From: Platycnemis pennipes
Taxonomy: Eukaryota; Arthropoda; Insecta; Odonata; Platycnemididae
DNA: 64,000 nt
Direction of reading: 5' to 3'
Assembly: GCA_933228895.1 (NCBI GenBank)
Contig: OW121853.1
Span: 123,772,133 to 123,836,132, forward strand
Shown: one piece after another, positions 9,609 through 21,935 of the stretch
How positions within the stretch are numbered: the first letter of the stretch is position 1
Layout of the letters: each line of letters starts with the position of its first letter
Notes under the pieces: model-generated
Databases searched by the model: none
Told to the model about the DNA's origin: nothing
The model's input: the letters and a program-made list of their open reading frames with translations, nothing else
Program-made: the position numbers and the translations under genes

Positions 9609-12309
9609 GGATTTTTGGTAGATTCCGGCGATCTTTTGCGAAATTTGAAATTAGTCATGAAATAAAAACTTTTTCCACTAAAATGATTATTTTAAATTCC
9701 GTAAATATATCCGGAAAGGCGCCAATTACCTTATTGTTAGTTCTCTACAACCTCACTCGAATTATATATACATGTAAACATACTGGGGATAATATTTGGA
9801 AAAGTGTAGGAACACATAATTGAACGAATGCATTTTTTATGGGGAAGATGGAAAGAAGTCAGATTTCAAGTGAAAAAAAAGTCACCTTAGCCGGGAATCG
9901 ACCCACGGACCTTCCGCTTTCCGGGCACATACATACATGCACACACACACTACGTAATGGAAGCTTACACCTGATATTTTCTTGCTATAAATGAATGTCA
10001 ATCATGCTCCTCCGTACTGTCATATTAGTTTCGAAAGCACAAAGAGACAAGTCCGTTGGAGAAGCGGCTCTTCCTATATTCCATTTCGGTCCGAACTTCT
10101 TTCACTTTCCATCGAGGGAGTGTCCGCTCCCCGAAGCGGAAGGGTGGGTTGACAGAAGAGGCCCTCACTCGAGCGGACGTCCAAAGGGTCGCCGCGTACG
10201 GCAAACCCTGGAGTCCCCAGGGCCGAATTGCGAAAATCAATAGCAAAGGGGTCGAGTTAACAAGATTCGGGAGTAGGCGGGATATCCAATACGGGACTGG
10301 GTACAGCCCTTGAGGGGGTGGGTGAGTTGAACATCCCACTCGACCCAAGTGCATGATGGGACGCCAACTCCCGTGTGTCGTCACGGATGAATGCGCAGGG
10401 AAGGGGTCGGGCCATTTCGGCGAAATCTGCGTTTGATCCGCGGTGAATATGCGACGCGGATCCGAGATATCGGAGAGATAACTCCGTATTTATTCACCCA
10501 AGCAGTGGACGATTCGCATATTTTCAGGGTAGTCAGGTGTTAGAATTTTTTATCTTCTCCCACGGCCGGGAATCAAGAAAGTTAAAAGAGATTGACACCC
10601 CAACCAGATTTATTGCGTGCGCACCTAAAATTAGGGATAATTTCAAATAGAAGGTAATCCACGCAAGGGAATCACGCTATTACATGTGGTATTCACACCA
10701 AACTACAATTATATTTCGTAGTTTTTACGCCACTACTTAAATAGGAATGCATTACTTTGCATTTAATGCAAGAATGTTGGTACCTTGGCCTTTACTTTGT
10801 GAACTTTTTCCATAGTTGAATATAAGATCAAAAATTTGTAATTTCCCCAGGTCATTAAAAGTTGTGTGAAAATTACAAAGTTTTGTTCTTATTCTAAAAA
10901 CGTTAAGCTCAACACGTTTTATTATATCATAAGATTTCGGCAATTCAAAGCATTTTGTTCGATTTTACGGCACTCAAATATTTTCAAACAATTGGCTTAA
11001 AATTAAATTTAAACTTATCGATGAAATCCTCCACATGCTTAATCCTTGAAAATTAAATTATTTGTAATTAAAATTTTTACCATTGCCAAGTTCACTTTAT
11101 AATTTTTTTAAAAATCAGAACGCTCTGTTCGAAGTTCGGTCTGGCTGGTGAAGGGAAACATCAACAACAAGTAACTAAGCGCAACCGAGAGTGAAAATAG
11201 CAAATTAGGATTTTGGGGAAAAATCCGTTCCCTATTCCGCCTATGGTTTCCTGGAAAGATTCGGAGACCAGAATATCACACAGCTTGGATTTAACTTGAT
11301 GTATCTAGACAAAAGCATCTTCCTCCTGATCGAAAATCAGGACATTTGTGAAATAAATAAAACAGAAGCCCCTGATTCTGGAAAACTTGGTTTCTATCCG
11401 TTTACATATGATAATAAAAATAGCGTATTAAAACCATATTCACACAGTGAAATAGTACGATACATCAAGTCACGCTGACGTAAACGAATCCATTAAGTGG
11501 ATGGCATGTTTTAATTAGAGGAATCGGTAAACATAGGTAAATCATGTCACGTAATTAAAAACAGCTCCATTTAATTTGACTGAAAGCCAAAAATATTTCG
11601 CTTAAAAATTAGCAATAAAAATTCAGGATTTGTGACGCTAAAATCCTTTATTCTCGGAAAATGAGAAAGCTAGAGTGTTTCCCCGGAATGCATATAACAA
11701 AAGTGGGTCAGGTCGTTTCATATGATGCATGGCTTCTCGGGGCATAGGTTAAACAAGGCTTATCCTTATCTGATAAAAAAATTTGGGTCATTCGCTGAGA
11801 GTCGCAAACGCCACCGTTTCCCGGAATAATTTAGCTAAATACGAAACATGGCCGGTTTTAACTGAAGACTAAAAATTCTACGATAAAAATTTGCTTTAAT
11901 TAAACGCGTAATGTTTCTCCAAGCAAGGAGGTTATTTCCATGAAGTTGCTCCCAGAGGCACTCCTATTCAGCGAACGCACGGCGGTCTTGTATGTACAGC
12001 CTTCTGTCCGCAATGAATACAAGGGGTGCAATTATATCGCGAGCCTCCAGTTCTCCATTTAATCCCGGTAGCATCAGTGCTCCACAGCTAAGCCTAGGAT
12101 GATGGACATTTGTTTTTGTTTTTTTCTATTATAACTACTCATTACATAGAAAAGCAAATAAATTCTCCTTCCAACCGCAATCTGGTGGATGGCAATCTCT
12201 GGAACTATGAGTGGCGTTATGCACCAACGAAACAAGCAATAAAATCGATGAAAACTCCCTCTATTCAAAATAAAGTTTTTATACGACAACTTTCATGACT
12301 TTTACTTTA
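9609..12309. other. Unassigned; short tRNA-like SINE piece at 9885-9950, CpG-rich segment 10080-10460
   Basis: At 9885-9950 the minus strand reads AAGGTCCGTGGGTCGATTCC, a B-box/T-arm like that of SINE-3 at 36390, so a SINE fragment is likely. At 10080-10460 the DNA is CG-rich and carries overlapping ORFs on both strands without domains. From 10500 to 12300 the sequence is AT-rich with no recognised gene. Confidence 0.4.
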
Positions 12310-12960
12310 TGGACAAGTCATCATTATCATCAGTCAACAATCCTAGGATTGGTTTGACGCTGCCCTCCACTCGATTCTTCTATCGGCAAACCTCTTCATA
12401 CCAACGTAGTTACTCTCTTTCACGTCCTTTATGACCTGTTCTCTATACCTCATACGAGGCCTGCCTTTTCCATTCTTCCCGTTCACTTTTCCTTCGACGA
12501 TTGTCTTCATCAGGCCATCGTGTCTTAAAATGTGGCCGATTAAGTTGTCCCGTCTTTTTATAGTTTTCAGCAGACTTATCTTATCCCCCACTCTTCTTAG
12601 GACTTTTTCGTTTGTCACTCAATCGATCCATTTTATCTTCATCATTCTTCGGTAGAATCACAATTCGAATGCGTCCACCATTTTCTTCACCACTGCTGTC
12701 ATCGCCCATGCCTCACTTCCGTAAAAAACATGCTCCAGATGTACCGTCTGATAAATATTGTCTGCTTACTTCTATGCTTTTTTCAGCTGTAATTAGGTTC
12801 TCCCAGGCAATGAGGGCATAGAATACCCTCTTTTCCTGGGCTAATCTACTCACTATTTCTTTCTTGCTTCGTTCATCGTTGGTTACTCGACTTCTCAGGC
12901 AACAGAACTCTTTCACCTGTTCCAGTGTTTGTTTTTCTAGTTTAACGTTGGCTTTGGTCT
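12310..12960 (-). pseudogene. LINE-A (RTE-like) 3' fragment
   Basis: Minus strand. The C-terminal part of an endonuclease-reverse transcriptase ORF is spread over three frames. From 12916 down: KEFCCLRSRVTNDERSKKEI, then the WAMTAVVKKMVDAF-type region, then NEKVLRRVGDKISLLKTI ... NLIGHILRHDGLMKTIVEGK ... GRPRMRYREQVIKDVKE, ending RIEWRAASNQS and a stop at 12343. The 3' end follows at about 12320 (rc of ATCATCAGTCAACAATCC). This region follows the RT domain in RTE/BovB-type LINEs. Several frameshifts; a dead copy. Confidence 0.85.
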
Positions 12961-14040
12961 CTATGGCCTAGTGTATAGATATATTTGTAACACTTGGATG
13001 ATATTAATTCGTAAAAAAGCAAGGGTTTCCATCAAATATGAACAACTCAAACCCACTCGTTCCGTAATAACTCGATTAACAGAATTTCTATACTGGATTA
13101 TACCTCCTCATTCAATCATTTAATAAAAAATAAGGTGTCATTAAACCACTGGTTTCGCAAAAACTGTAGATCCATTGCAGGGCTACATTTTGTTTACGAG
13201 AGAAACGTCAAAACCGAAATATCATTTACTAGTCGGAGAATATTATCTTTGAAGTCTGAAAATTTTACAATAAACTTTATTGCTATTGCCTCTGTTAGGA
13301 CAAGCTAAAAATATGAAGTAAGTATAAAAATGGTAGATATCAGTCAAAATTACTTTTAGATCCTTCAAAAGCGGCATTTTGTTCGCCAACATCTTCAATA
13401 TTACATTATCTTCAAGTTTGTGTATATTTTATTCACATTTGTAATTTCCTCATATGTATAATTATTCCCTTTTTAACCACCATATTTCATCGCCCTTTGT
13501 ATCCCATGCCATGCATTTTTCAAGAAGATATGATTGTCAACGAGAATCCTGAGAGTGAAGATCTGATTACCGCCGCGAAACAATACTGAAACTTCCTCGT
13601 CCAAAGGAAATAGAGAGCAGGATGTATAGCAGAGGAAAAAGACACCAAGCCTTGAACACCTGGAGCAATGCGTCCTTCACCACACGATATGAAAATCCCG
13701 CTGGCTTGCTCTGATAAGAGGATGGTTCCAAAGGTCACGAGGTCTCGAGCAACGTAAACCCGACGAGGGTCTCCATCTGGAAGGGAAAGGCCAATGCCGG
13801 CACTTGAACTAATTTGCTCGGAGCAAGGGCTCCCAACAAAGGGGAGAATTCCTCCCCATTTAAAGGCTTCAGGTTGGGAAATGGCACCGACATTCAGCTA
13901 AGTGTGCTGACCTAGAGATTACGCGTGATGTGTACATTAAAAGTTTGCTTTTGACTCAATCGGTATTCGATACTTTTCACTGAATGTCACAGAGTAAATT
14001 GAATCATTGAACATTCACCATCCAATTCACTTGCGCACAT
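12961..14040. other. Unassigned
   Basis: AT-rich. Only short ORFs without motifs (13520-13738, minus). Confidence 0.4.
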
Positions 14041-14470
14041 TAATTGGGATCACGCCCTGGGTTATATAATATTTGAAAAGGATCCGAATGAATTGTCTGA
14101 TCAGAGAGCTAGACAGAGTGCAGACTAGAGCAGTTAGGTTTGTTAAAAATGTGTCAAAATAAGTTTGGTTGCGTATCAGAATAACAGAAAAATTAGTTTG
14201 GGGATCATTATCAGATCGCAGATTAAATTACAGGTTACATCTATTACAGATTTTTGAAACGGATAGTTTTACTGAAGATGTTAGATACATATGAAGAGCA
14301 CCTGCGTATCATGGTGGATTTGACGAGAAAAATAAGATTAGAGAGATAGATTGTCGCACCGATAGATTTAAAACGTAATTTTTCCCGCGTACTATTAGAG
14401 AGCACAATAGGCAGAATATCAAAGGATTAGGTGGATAAAGAGTTGCTAGAGTAGTTCCCCCATCTACTTG
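14041..14470 (+). pseudogene. LINE-C fragment, heavily decayed
   Basis: Plus-strand similarity to the LINE-C copy at 58600-58950: GGATCCGAATGAATTGTCTGATCAGAGAGCTAGACAGAGTGCAG in outline, then AGATCGCAGATTAAATTACAG, ACTGAAGATGTTAGATACAT and TAGAGAGATAGATTGTCGCACC. The encoded order (RELDRVQTRAVRFVK ... TEDVRYI ... REIDCRTDRFK) is the CR1/Jockey-type post-RT region. Several stops and indels. The family 3' tail is absent. Confidence 0.75.
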
Positions 14471-14518
14471 GGTATATAATTCTAGTTTAAACACTTGTTA
14501 GTTTGCCCCCATCAAGTT

Positions 14519-14848
14519 CTCGAGTTATAAGCGGCGAAAAACTGATATTTTTACCCTTTCAGAAAAGGGGGTGTGCTAAGGACTCGTACGTCATCCACTT
14601 CCTCCAATCACATCACGTAAAGCCTCTGCCAATCCGTTTTCCTAAAAACAGCCAAGGACGGGAGGTGAATGACGTAGTAATCCCCCAGTTCGTTCGGTGG
14701 GCGTCACCTTTTGCATATTTTAATTTTTTATTTACAAATGAATGGCCATGGTTCGAAGGTAAATTCTTTCACTAAAATTCATCTTTCGTATCCATCTAAC
14801 GATTTCGTGTACAAAAATAGCAATTTCGGTTCCGAGTGAACGCCCATA
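14519..14848 (-). mobile_element. MITE-1 copy 2 (truncated)
   Basis: The copy starts at the internal motif CTCGAGTTATAAGCGGCG and runs to the end GTTCCGAGTGAACGCCCAT, so one terminal repeat and the adjacent ~100 bp are missing and the centre is shortened. Its orientation is opposite to the copy at 1282. Confidence 0.72.
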
Positions 14849-16467
14849 TTATTACCATCATTTACAGAATGGGTTATGCAGACCTATGAAAAGGGACACA
14901 GCAATTTGAAATGACAGTACATGAATCAAATAATACTACAGTTATAAGAAAACATCCCCTAGACTTTCTTTAGTAATCAGCCAAGATAGTATATTTTTCA
15001 TAGATTTAAGTTACAAAGATAACGCAGACAATAATAATAATAATAATATAATATAATAATAATAAAACATTTATTTCACTCAAAATAGATACAAAAATAA
15101 TTAAATGAGCATATAAAGAGAGTGAAATTAGGCATCCCTGTAGGAAACTTCCTTTGTTGGGGTTTCCATTCCTTGCATTTATGGCGTTTTGAGGCAGTTA
15201 CAATTAAGAAAATGGAATGAAAGAAATGAATCAATAGAAATCAAGAAAATAAAATACTAAGGGCTATACAACTAAACAGAAATTGTGTCCTTGAATATGT
15301 AAATTGTCCTAAAATGAAAAAAATCTTGTGAAAAAAATGTGTTATATTTAATTCAGGTACATATTTCACAGTACATTCCAAAATCAATAAATATAATACA
15401 ACATATATAGAACTAATTTACTATGCTACATTTACATAACTATATCGAATATACATAAATACATGAAAACTTTGAACAATGAACATGTTAAATTGAGGAG
15501 GCTTAAGCTAAAGTTCTGAAGTATATTTCTACATCTTTTAGTAAAAATAACCAATTATTCAGACTCTTTTTAAAAAAAGTTCAGACGTTAGCACAGTTCG
15601 CCAGCAAACGTTCCGTTGAATAATGAAATGACATGAAGAGTGAGTCTTTATCATTATTTCTCTCATGTTCTGGATATCCGCGCATAGTGACTTATGGCAA
15701 AGCAGCAGACGCATCCACGGTAACCGGGAAAGCATTATCTCCGAGAGCAACTCGGTCGTTACGGTTGATACCCGGAGGATGGCGCAAGTAAGAACTTACG
15801 TACGCCCGTTTAGTTTCCCATTAGAGCCCGAGATTCGTCGAACTCCCCGGAGGGGGTGAAAAAAAGAGAAGGAATAAGCGCGCGCAGGGTGTGGGGAGGG
15901 GGGGGGGGAGAGGGGATGGGGAAGGCCTGACGCCGGGTCCTAAATGGAGAAGAGAGTACGTTGCATTTCGTAGTGGCCGGAGGCGATGAATAATTCCGCG
16001 AAACTCTCGCAAAAATAAAGCATTTTGCCAGGGGCTGCAGGTGGGATATCTGCGGCAAAATCCGGAAATAGCGCTCTGGTGGAGGCAAAGACCGCTAAAT
16101 CCACAGCTTCAATTAGCCATTATCTAGCGCAAAAGGGGTTGCTCCCTGAGGAGGGGGGGAAGGGGGGGCTAATCTTCCGTGACCTTTCCCGAGGTCCACG
16201 AAAAACAACCTCCGTGCACTCCATGCATTTTACATTACGCAGTTTTAAAACTGGGACGCGGAGCACCACGTTAAACGAACGCGAGATAAAAATATAAGGT
16301 AAGCTTTCTGGAACGAAGGGAGCACTATATTGGGCAAGCACGGAATACTTTTTCCAGCAAGGGAGCAAGATAGCGTTCGACATATTCAGCAAGAAGGGAA
16401 ACGGACATCATCACCGTTGAAACGAAGAAGTATTTTTTCTCCAGTCAGTAGCTCGATTCCTGGAAAC
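14849..16467. other. Unassigned; (ATA)n microsatellite 15028-15066, G/C-rich 15790-16200
   Basis: An imperfect AAT/ATA repeat at 15028-15066 is followed by AAACATTTATTT. That arrangement is common at the 3' end of LINEs, but no LINE body is recognisable. At 15890-15915 there is a G-run inside CG-rich DNA. ORFs at 15810-16297 on both strands lack motifs. Confidence 0.4.
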
Positions 16468-16620
16468 AATTTCTACAAATGTAGGATATTTCAATCCTGC
16501 CGCGTGAACGGCGGTGAAATTCACATTAATTTCCCTAATTCGCATGGAAAGGTCCGTGGTCCGATTCCCGGTCCAGGTAAATTTTTTCGCAAGGCAATTA
16601 ATGTGAATTTCTACGAATGT
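16468..16620. repeat. SINE-3 foldback, locus 1
   Basis: The tRNA-like B-box core (AAAGGTCCGTGGTCCGATTCC) is flanked by inverted copies of the SINE-3 body: GTGAAATTCACATTAATT (16515-16532) on the left and AATTAATGTGAATTTC (about 16596-16611) on the right. The left side also holds an inverted GCCGCGTGAACGGCGGTG, the SINE-3 3' motif. Possible 15-bp TSD AATTTCTACRAATGT (16468-16482 and 16606-16620, one mismatch); it overlaps the right arm by a few bases. Confidence 0.65.
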
Positions 16621-16744
16621 TTATTACATCCAGTTAATTTTGGCTCATGAATGCAGGAAAACTGATGGATGTGAAATAAAAATGTTGATTTTTATCTTAA
16701 TATTTTTAGATTTATACAAATGGCGATGGAAAACTGACTGTTGA

Positions 16745-17085
16745 AGCGTTTAGATTACTGACCACCCATTCCAAACTTCAGTGTGGCCCACTTCCGTCAG
16801 GAACAGTCGCAGAGGGGAAGTACATCACACGGTTGAGAATTGGGCATTGCGCCTTGACCCACTCTTTCCTCTTTACAGAAGAGAAGATTTACACCTCGTT
16901 GTGATGACTGTTACTGCCCCCTCAGTGTTCGACACCTCCTGACGGAATGTGACGAATTCCGGACCATGCGCGAATAGCTGGGTATCAGAGGAAACCTAGA
17001 ACGAGTTCTAGGAGACGACCCTGATCGTCTAAGCCGCGCCATATCCTTTTTAAAAGTAACTGGCCTTCTGAAGAATATTTAATAT
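16745..17085 (+). pseudogene. I/R1-like LINE, C-terminal fragment
   Basis: The remnant is split over frames and holds no long ORF. Near 16832 it reads RLRIGHCALTHSFLFTEEK; after a frameshift near 16897 it reads PRCDDCYCPLSVRHLLTECD ... LGIRGNLERVLGDD ... AISFLKVTGLLKNI and a stop at about 17082. A Cys-rich segment after a RLRIGH-T-THSF block, ending in a FL-TGLL motif, is characteristic of the extreme C-terminus of I-, R1- and Jockey-group LINE ORF2 proteins. There is one more in-frame stop (TAG near 16975). No other part of this LINE is seen. Confidence 0.8.
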
Positions 17086-17864
17086 GGTGTCGTATATTTT
17101 TTATTTTTATAAGACTTTCTTATATTTCCTCAAAGGAAATTGACTTATATCTACATATTTTGATATATCTTTTCCAATTAATTTCTATGGCCGCTCTACA
17201 CAGTACCTACATTTTATTGTACAAATGAATGAATGTAACTGAGCGAAATTGTATGATTGTCTCAATGCAATTAGAACAGGTTCTATTTTCCGTACAGTCA
17301 TTCAGACATTCGCACGAGCGTTCACACAATTTACCGCTTTGCACGGTACAATTTTCCTCATGCAAGCGTATGTAGAAGAAATTGTACAAAAAATGTACCG
17401 TGTAAAACGGCCTTTATACTTCTTATCCCAACCAAGAGCGTCACAATAGAAGAGCTTCGGAGAGCAGAGAAAGGGCAAGTGACAAAAGAAGGCAGCGAGG
17501 CGACGACAACCGGAGAAGTGCGCGACATTCGATATCCCAATTTGACACAAGAGGACCCCTTCCTCGTATTTTTTTAATCGCCGCCATGTCCGTAAAAGGA
17601 GGGGATAAGCCACTCCAGTTTCTTTGTCGCTACAGGGTGTAGGATGCTTGGGGGAGTCGAAAGGAGGCCTAGCACCCTCAAAAGGAACTCGGCTCGTGAA
17701 CACATCGCTCAACGTAGACGAAAAACACCACACACGCAAATTCACCACTAAGAAAAATACTATTATTGCAGTTAAGTATTCCAAGGTGTTTAGATATTTG
17801 CGGAGACACGTAGTTAACGATAACGCGAGGAACATTTTCCCTTCGACTTCACTTTCATTCTGCG
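17086..17864. other. Unassigned; possible repeat 17213-17416
   Basis: The longest ORF overlapping this block (minus, 17302-17931) has 209 codons but no family signature, and its N-terminus lies in SINE sequence. CG-rich DNA at 17440-17560. Confidence 0.35.
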
Positions 17865-18080
17865 GAAGCGACTTCGAGCAAGAGTCTACCCACCCTAAGG
17901 GACCGGGCTCGACACCCGGCGGAAGATTCATTGCGATCCCTTCTTGGGTGCCGTGTGAAGATTATCTCCAATTCAGGAGTTTATCAGTCAGATGGGACGT
18001 AAAACTGATGACTACTTAAGGCCGTTATATCATCATGCTATTTCCGACGCCGGGAAACTAAACAAAACCAAGGTTGTATG
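17865..18080 (+). repeat. SINE, tRNA-derived, fragment
   Basis: GGACCGGGCTCGACACCCGGCG (B-box/T-arm) near 17900 is followed by TCAGTCAGATGGGACGTAAA and GACGCCGGGAAACT. This order is seen in SINE-1 (GTCGGATGGGACGTTTAG, GACGCCGGGTTTCTC) but the copy is diverged. Confidence 0.6.
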
Positions 18081-18302
18081 AATTTAAAGGTAGCAGATCT
18101 TCCTGGGAAATTACAGCCTGCGGAAGGAACGAGCTCAGTACGTGTGAATTTCACATACCATTAGATATGGCGAGCTATGCCTACGAACTGAACGCAGTAG
18201 CTGGGTTGGTTATAACCTTGCTCTAGAAAAATGTGAAGATATTAGACGTATTTAGTCTTTTAAATTATAATGGAATCAAAAATTGCCTAATAACGAGGTG
18301 TG

Positions 18303-18538
18303 GAATTACGGATGCATCATTCGCTGTATCGCAATCTATATCGTTAACGCTTGCCCCTAGAGTAGCGCAGGGTTAATAATAACCGTCTATAAAATCCGCT
18401 CCACTGATTATGATTAGCGATTTGAAGTGCTGCGCAAAAAATGAAGAATGGAGATCACGTTCTCTCTGACATAAGTTAAATCAAAAAATAACGATAACGC
18501 TAACGCACGCCTTATGAAGATCCATGATCGAGGCCCAG
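18303..18538. repeat. Repeat R copy 1 (MITE candidate)
   Basis: About 235 bp, roughly 85% identical by eye to 36113-36352. Landmarks: TATCGTTAACGCTTGCCCC, AGTAGCGCAGGGTTAA, GATTTGAAGTGCTG, AATGGAGATCA and AAAAAATAACGATAACGCTA. The ends are imperfect inverted repeats. No coding capacity. Confidence 0.75.
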
Positions 18539-19589
18539 GTTAGTTGTCTACTTGGTAGTCCATATAAAATATTTTCAAACTATAGTAATGCATGTTGGAA
18601 GCACACTTATGCCCTAATGCTATACTAATCAAATGGTGGATAAAATCTTTAGGGATTTTAAAAATATAATCCCTTTGTAGTTTACAATCATATATTTTAC
18701 ATGAATAGGTTAATTTATAACCAACAAACGTTTTTTGCCATGAAATAAAGTATGAAGTCTTTCAGTTGCATTAATCTAGGGAATGTTTGGTGAATATAAA
18801 GGACCCACTTTACCCACTTTAGGGTGCCTTGTATGATACTCTGCAGATGCAGGTGGATACAAACTCTCACAATTGAAACGACTGCGAAAAAGACACAAAT
18901 CATTAAGTTATAAATTCCTGGTTCATGCCGACTTGTCTTAGTTATTTTCATTCTATTCTAGCACGTCTATCAGAGCAAGTCTGTCGATGGTCCACCCCTG
19001 CCACACACCCACGAGTTGGCTTGCAGGGCCCTCACTCAGTCTGCAGAGATGAGTGCTTCCGGCCCAGGCTGCATCGACCTACACAACTCGAAGCGGAGGG
19101 GGAGTCTGAGGAGGAGCGGAGGAGAACCCGTCTGGGGGCGGGTTGGTGCGTGGTGCAGCCGGCGGACTCGAGTGCCCTTCGCCGAGGGCCTCGAGTGGTG
19201 CGCTTTGCGCCTGGATCCGTGAATCTGAATGGTGCTCGGGGTGAGTGGATGGCTGGTGAAAGAAGAGGCGCCGCAGCAGGCGCGAGGGTGTTCGAGGGAA
19301 AGGAGGAGAAGGCAAGGCGCGCAATTTACTTACCGGCGCCTTATCCACCAACACACCCATTTTCAACAAAAGCACTAGACGATCGGTATCACGCGTCGTG
19401 GCAGAATAAAATAGCGAACAGAGTAATGTTCATGAATTTTAATAGGATTCCAAGCTACTTATCGTTAGATTATATAATCTCACTTTTAATTAATTTCCCC
19501 AACATTTTCAATTTTTAGTAAACTTCTCCACACCAATTTTAGTTGAACGTTGCAATCTATATCCGCTTGAGACTTCATCAACTCATGTC
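18539..19589. other. Unassigned; CpG-rich segment 19000-19330
   Basis: The piece CCACCCCTGCCACACACCCA ... TTGGCTTGCAGGG near 18995-19030 resembles the LINE-B/C 3' tail. The CG-rich stretch after it carries overlapping ORFs on both strands. It could be a promoter or first exon, but no protein domain is recognised. Confidence 0.35.
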
Positions 19590-21210
19590 TTTGAACTTTA
19601 GATGCATGAACTATACATTGGAAGAGTTATACAACGGAAAAAATCTCAGCCGTAAAGCTATTGAAGAGGAAAGCGAAGTGGAAAAGGATGATATGGGGGC
19701 ATCAATATTAAGATCGGAATTTGACGGTGCAGTAAGGGACCTTCGGATACATAAGGCTTCTGGTATTGATGATGTTCCTGTAGAAATAATTAAAAATGCA
19801 GGAGAGAAGACATTAACTCATCTTTACAAAACCATCTGCGACATGTACTCAACAGGATAAATTCCAAGGTACTTAAAGAAAAACATCATCACTCCTATTC
19901 CCACAAAGAAGAGAGTGGAGAAATGCGAAAATTTTAGAACTATACGCCTGACGACAAATGCATCGGAGATACTGCCCAGGATCATCTACAGAAGAACAGA
20001 ACGAAAAGCAGAGGAGTTCCTGGATGAAGATCAATTTGGATTCAGGAAAAGTAAGGGTACAAGGGAAGCAAAATTGGCCCTTAGACTACTCATAGAGAAG
20101 AGAATGGAGAAGAACAAGCCGACGTTCATTGCATTTGTGGTTTTAGAGAAGGCTTTTGATTACGTGGATTGGGATTCAATGCTTGGAATTCTTAATGGAA
20201 TTGGAGTGCCCTTCAATGACCGAAGAAGTATACACAGTCTGTACAAAAACCATGTAGCTGTGATTAAATCTGGACCCAGCTGTGAAGAGGCAAGAATAAG
20301 GAAAGGAGTGAGTCAAGGCTGGGTATTGTCTCCCGTAATTTTTAATGTTTACATCGAGAGAGCCATCAATGAAATCAAAGAGAAGTCTTCTGGAGTGACT
20401 ATCCACGGAGAAAAAATAAGCAAGTTGCGATTCGCTGATGACATAGCACTCGTTATAGAGACAGAGAGGGATCTGAACAAGATTCTAGTAACCATGGAAA
20501 GGACAATGGCCAGCTGAAGATAAATAAGAAGTAAACTACTAGTAAGGTATTGGTGTGCAGCAAGAAAGAAGAGGCCAAAACCGATGTCAAATTAGGAAAA
20601 CAAAAACTCGATGAGGTGAAAGAGTTCTGTTACCTAGGAAGCCGAGTAACCAACGATGGACGAAGCAAGAAAGAAATAGTCACTGGAATAGCCCAGGCAA
20701 AGAGGGCATTCTATCAAAAGAAGAATCTACTAACAACTGGAAACATAAGCGTAGAAGTTAGGAAACAATTCATCAAAAAGTACATCTGGAGCGTGTTTCT
20801 CTATGGAAGTGAGGCATGGACAATGGCAGCAGCAGAAAAGAAAAGGGTGGAAGCATTCGAAATGTGGTGCTACAGAAAAATGATGAAGATTAAATGGATA
20901 GACCGAGTAACAAACGAAGAAGTCTTAAGAAGAGTGGGAGAAAAGAGAAGCCTGCTGAAAAAATTCTAAAAAGAAGGGACAACTTAATCAGCCATATCTT
21001 GAGACGCAATGGCCTGATGAAGACAATCGTCGAGGGAAAAGTGAACGGGAATAATGGAAATGGCAGGCCTCGTATGAGATACATGGAACAGGTTGTGAGG
21101 GATGTAAAAGAGAAGAATTACGTCACAATGAAAAGGTTGGCCGATACAAGAATCGAGTGGAAAGCTGCGTCAAACCAATCCTAGGATTGTTGACCAATGA
21201 TGATGATAAT
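19590..21210 (+). pseudogene. LINE-A (RTE-like) reverse transcriptase, largest copy
   Basis: A retrotransposon ORF covering most of the RT domain and the C-terminus; it would have copied its own RNA at a nicked target site. RT blocks: HKASGIDDVPVEIIKNAG; after an in-frame TAA at 19858, IITPIPTKK, FGFRKSKGTREA, AFVVLEKAFDYVDWDSM, GVSQGWVLSPVIFNVYI and the catalytic FADD box (LRFADDIALVIETERD, near 20430). Frameshifts near 20510 and 20965 separate the rest: EVKEFCYLGSRVTNDGRSKK, FLYGSEAWTMAAAEKKRVEA, WIDRVTNEEVLRRVG, then HILRRNGLMKTIVEGKVNG ... RIEWKAASNQS. The endonuclease domain is missing (5' truncation). The 3' end is ATTGTTGACCAATGATGATG. RTE/BovB-type by motif; the exact clade is inferred. 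Confidence 0.92.
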
Positions 21211-21479
21211 GAACTATACATTAGCTCGGTAGTAGTTCTTATATTTTGGAACGAGGCGTAATTAGGTTATTATGGCAGAAAAGCGTTATAATTGCACGTT
21301 CACATTTTAATCTCCAAAATAAAACAACACTCTTATGATATTATTCAGAATCAGTGTGTTATTTTATAAATTATTTATGGTGAAATTGGTTCTGCTACTT
21401 CACTTATGTTGCAGTAATGAAAACTCATTTAAGTTTTCCCTTCTATTTATAATTAATATGATTTTCTGTATTTTGCTCG
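21211..21479. other. Spacer between two LINE-A copies
   Basis: AT-rich. No motif. Confidence 0.35.
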
Positions 21480-21935
21480 GAGATGCAAGCTTAGAAATAA
21501 GGAAGCAATTCGTAAGAACGTATATCTGGAGCATGTTTCTTCACGGCAGTGAGGCTTGGACGATGACAGCAGCGGAGAAGAAAAGGGTGGAAGCATTCGA
21601 AATATGGTGCTACCGAAGAATGATAAAGATAAAACGGATCGACCGAGTGACAAATGAAGAAGTCTTAAGAAGTGTGTGAGAAAAGAGAAGTCTGCTGAAA
21701 ACTACAAAAAGAAGACGAGACCTCCTAATCGGCCATATCGTAAGACACGATGGCCTGATGAAGATAATCGTGGAGGGAAAAGTGAACGGGAAGAATGGAA
21801 AAGGCTGGCCTCGTAAGAGAACAAGTTGTGAAGGACGTGAAATAGAAAAATTCCGTAAATATGAAGCGGTTGGCCGATAGAAGAATCGAGTGGAGGGCTG
21901 CGTCAAACCAATCCTAGAATTGTTGACCCATGATG
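21480..21935 (+). pseudogene. LINE-A 3' fragment, second tandem copy
   Basis: Starts in the C-terminal region (ASLEIRKQFVRTYIWSMFLH), continues GSEAWTMTAAEKKRVEAF and RIDRVTNEEVLRSV to a stop at 21679. It resumes in other frames as LLIGHIVRHDGLMKIIVEGK and ends RIEWRAASNQS-like near 21918. It lies 270 bp after the previous copy in the same orientation but differs in many positions, so it is a separate insertion rather than a recent tandem duplication. Confidence 0.85.

Noticed and set aside
15028..15066. CRISPR-like or regulatory array
   Set aside because: It is a simple AAT/ATA microsatellite without spacers.
17302..17931. 209-codon minus-strand ORF
   Set aside because: Its N-terminal part is translated SINE sequence and the rest has no domain, with competing ORFs on the other strand.
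18925..19518. 197-codon plus-strand ORF
   Set aside because: Starts near a LINE-tail-like piece and passes through CG-rich DNA into AT-rich DNA, with no domain or consistent composition.
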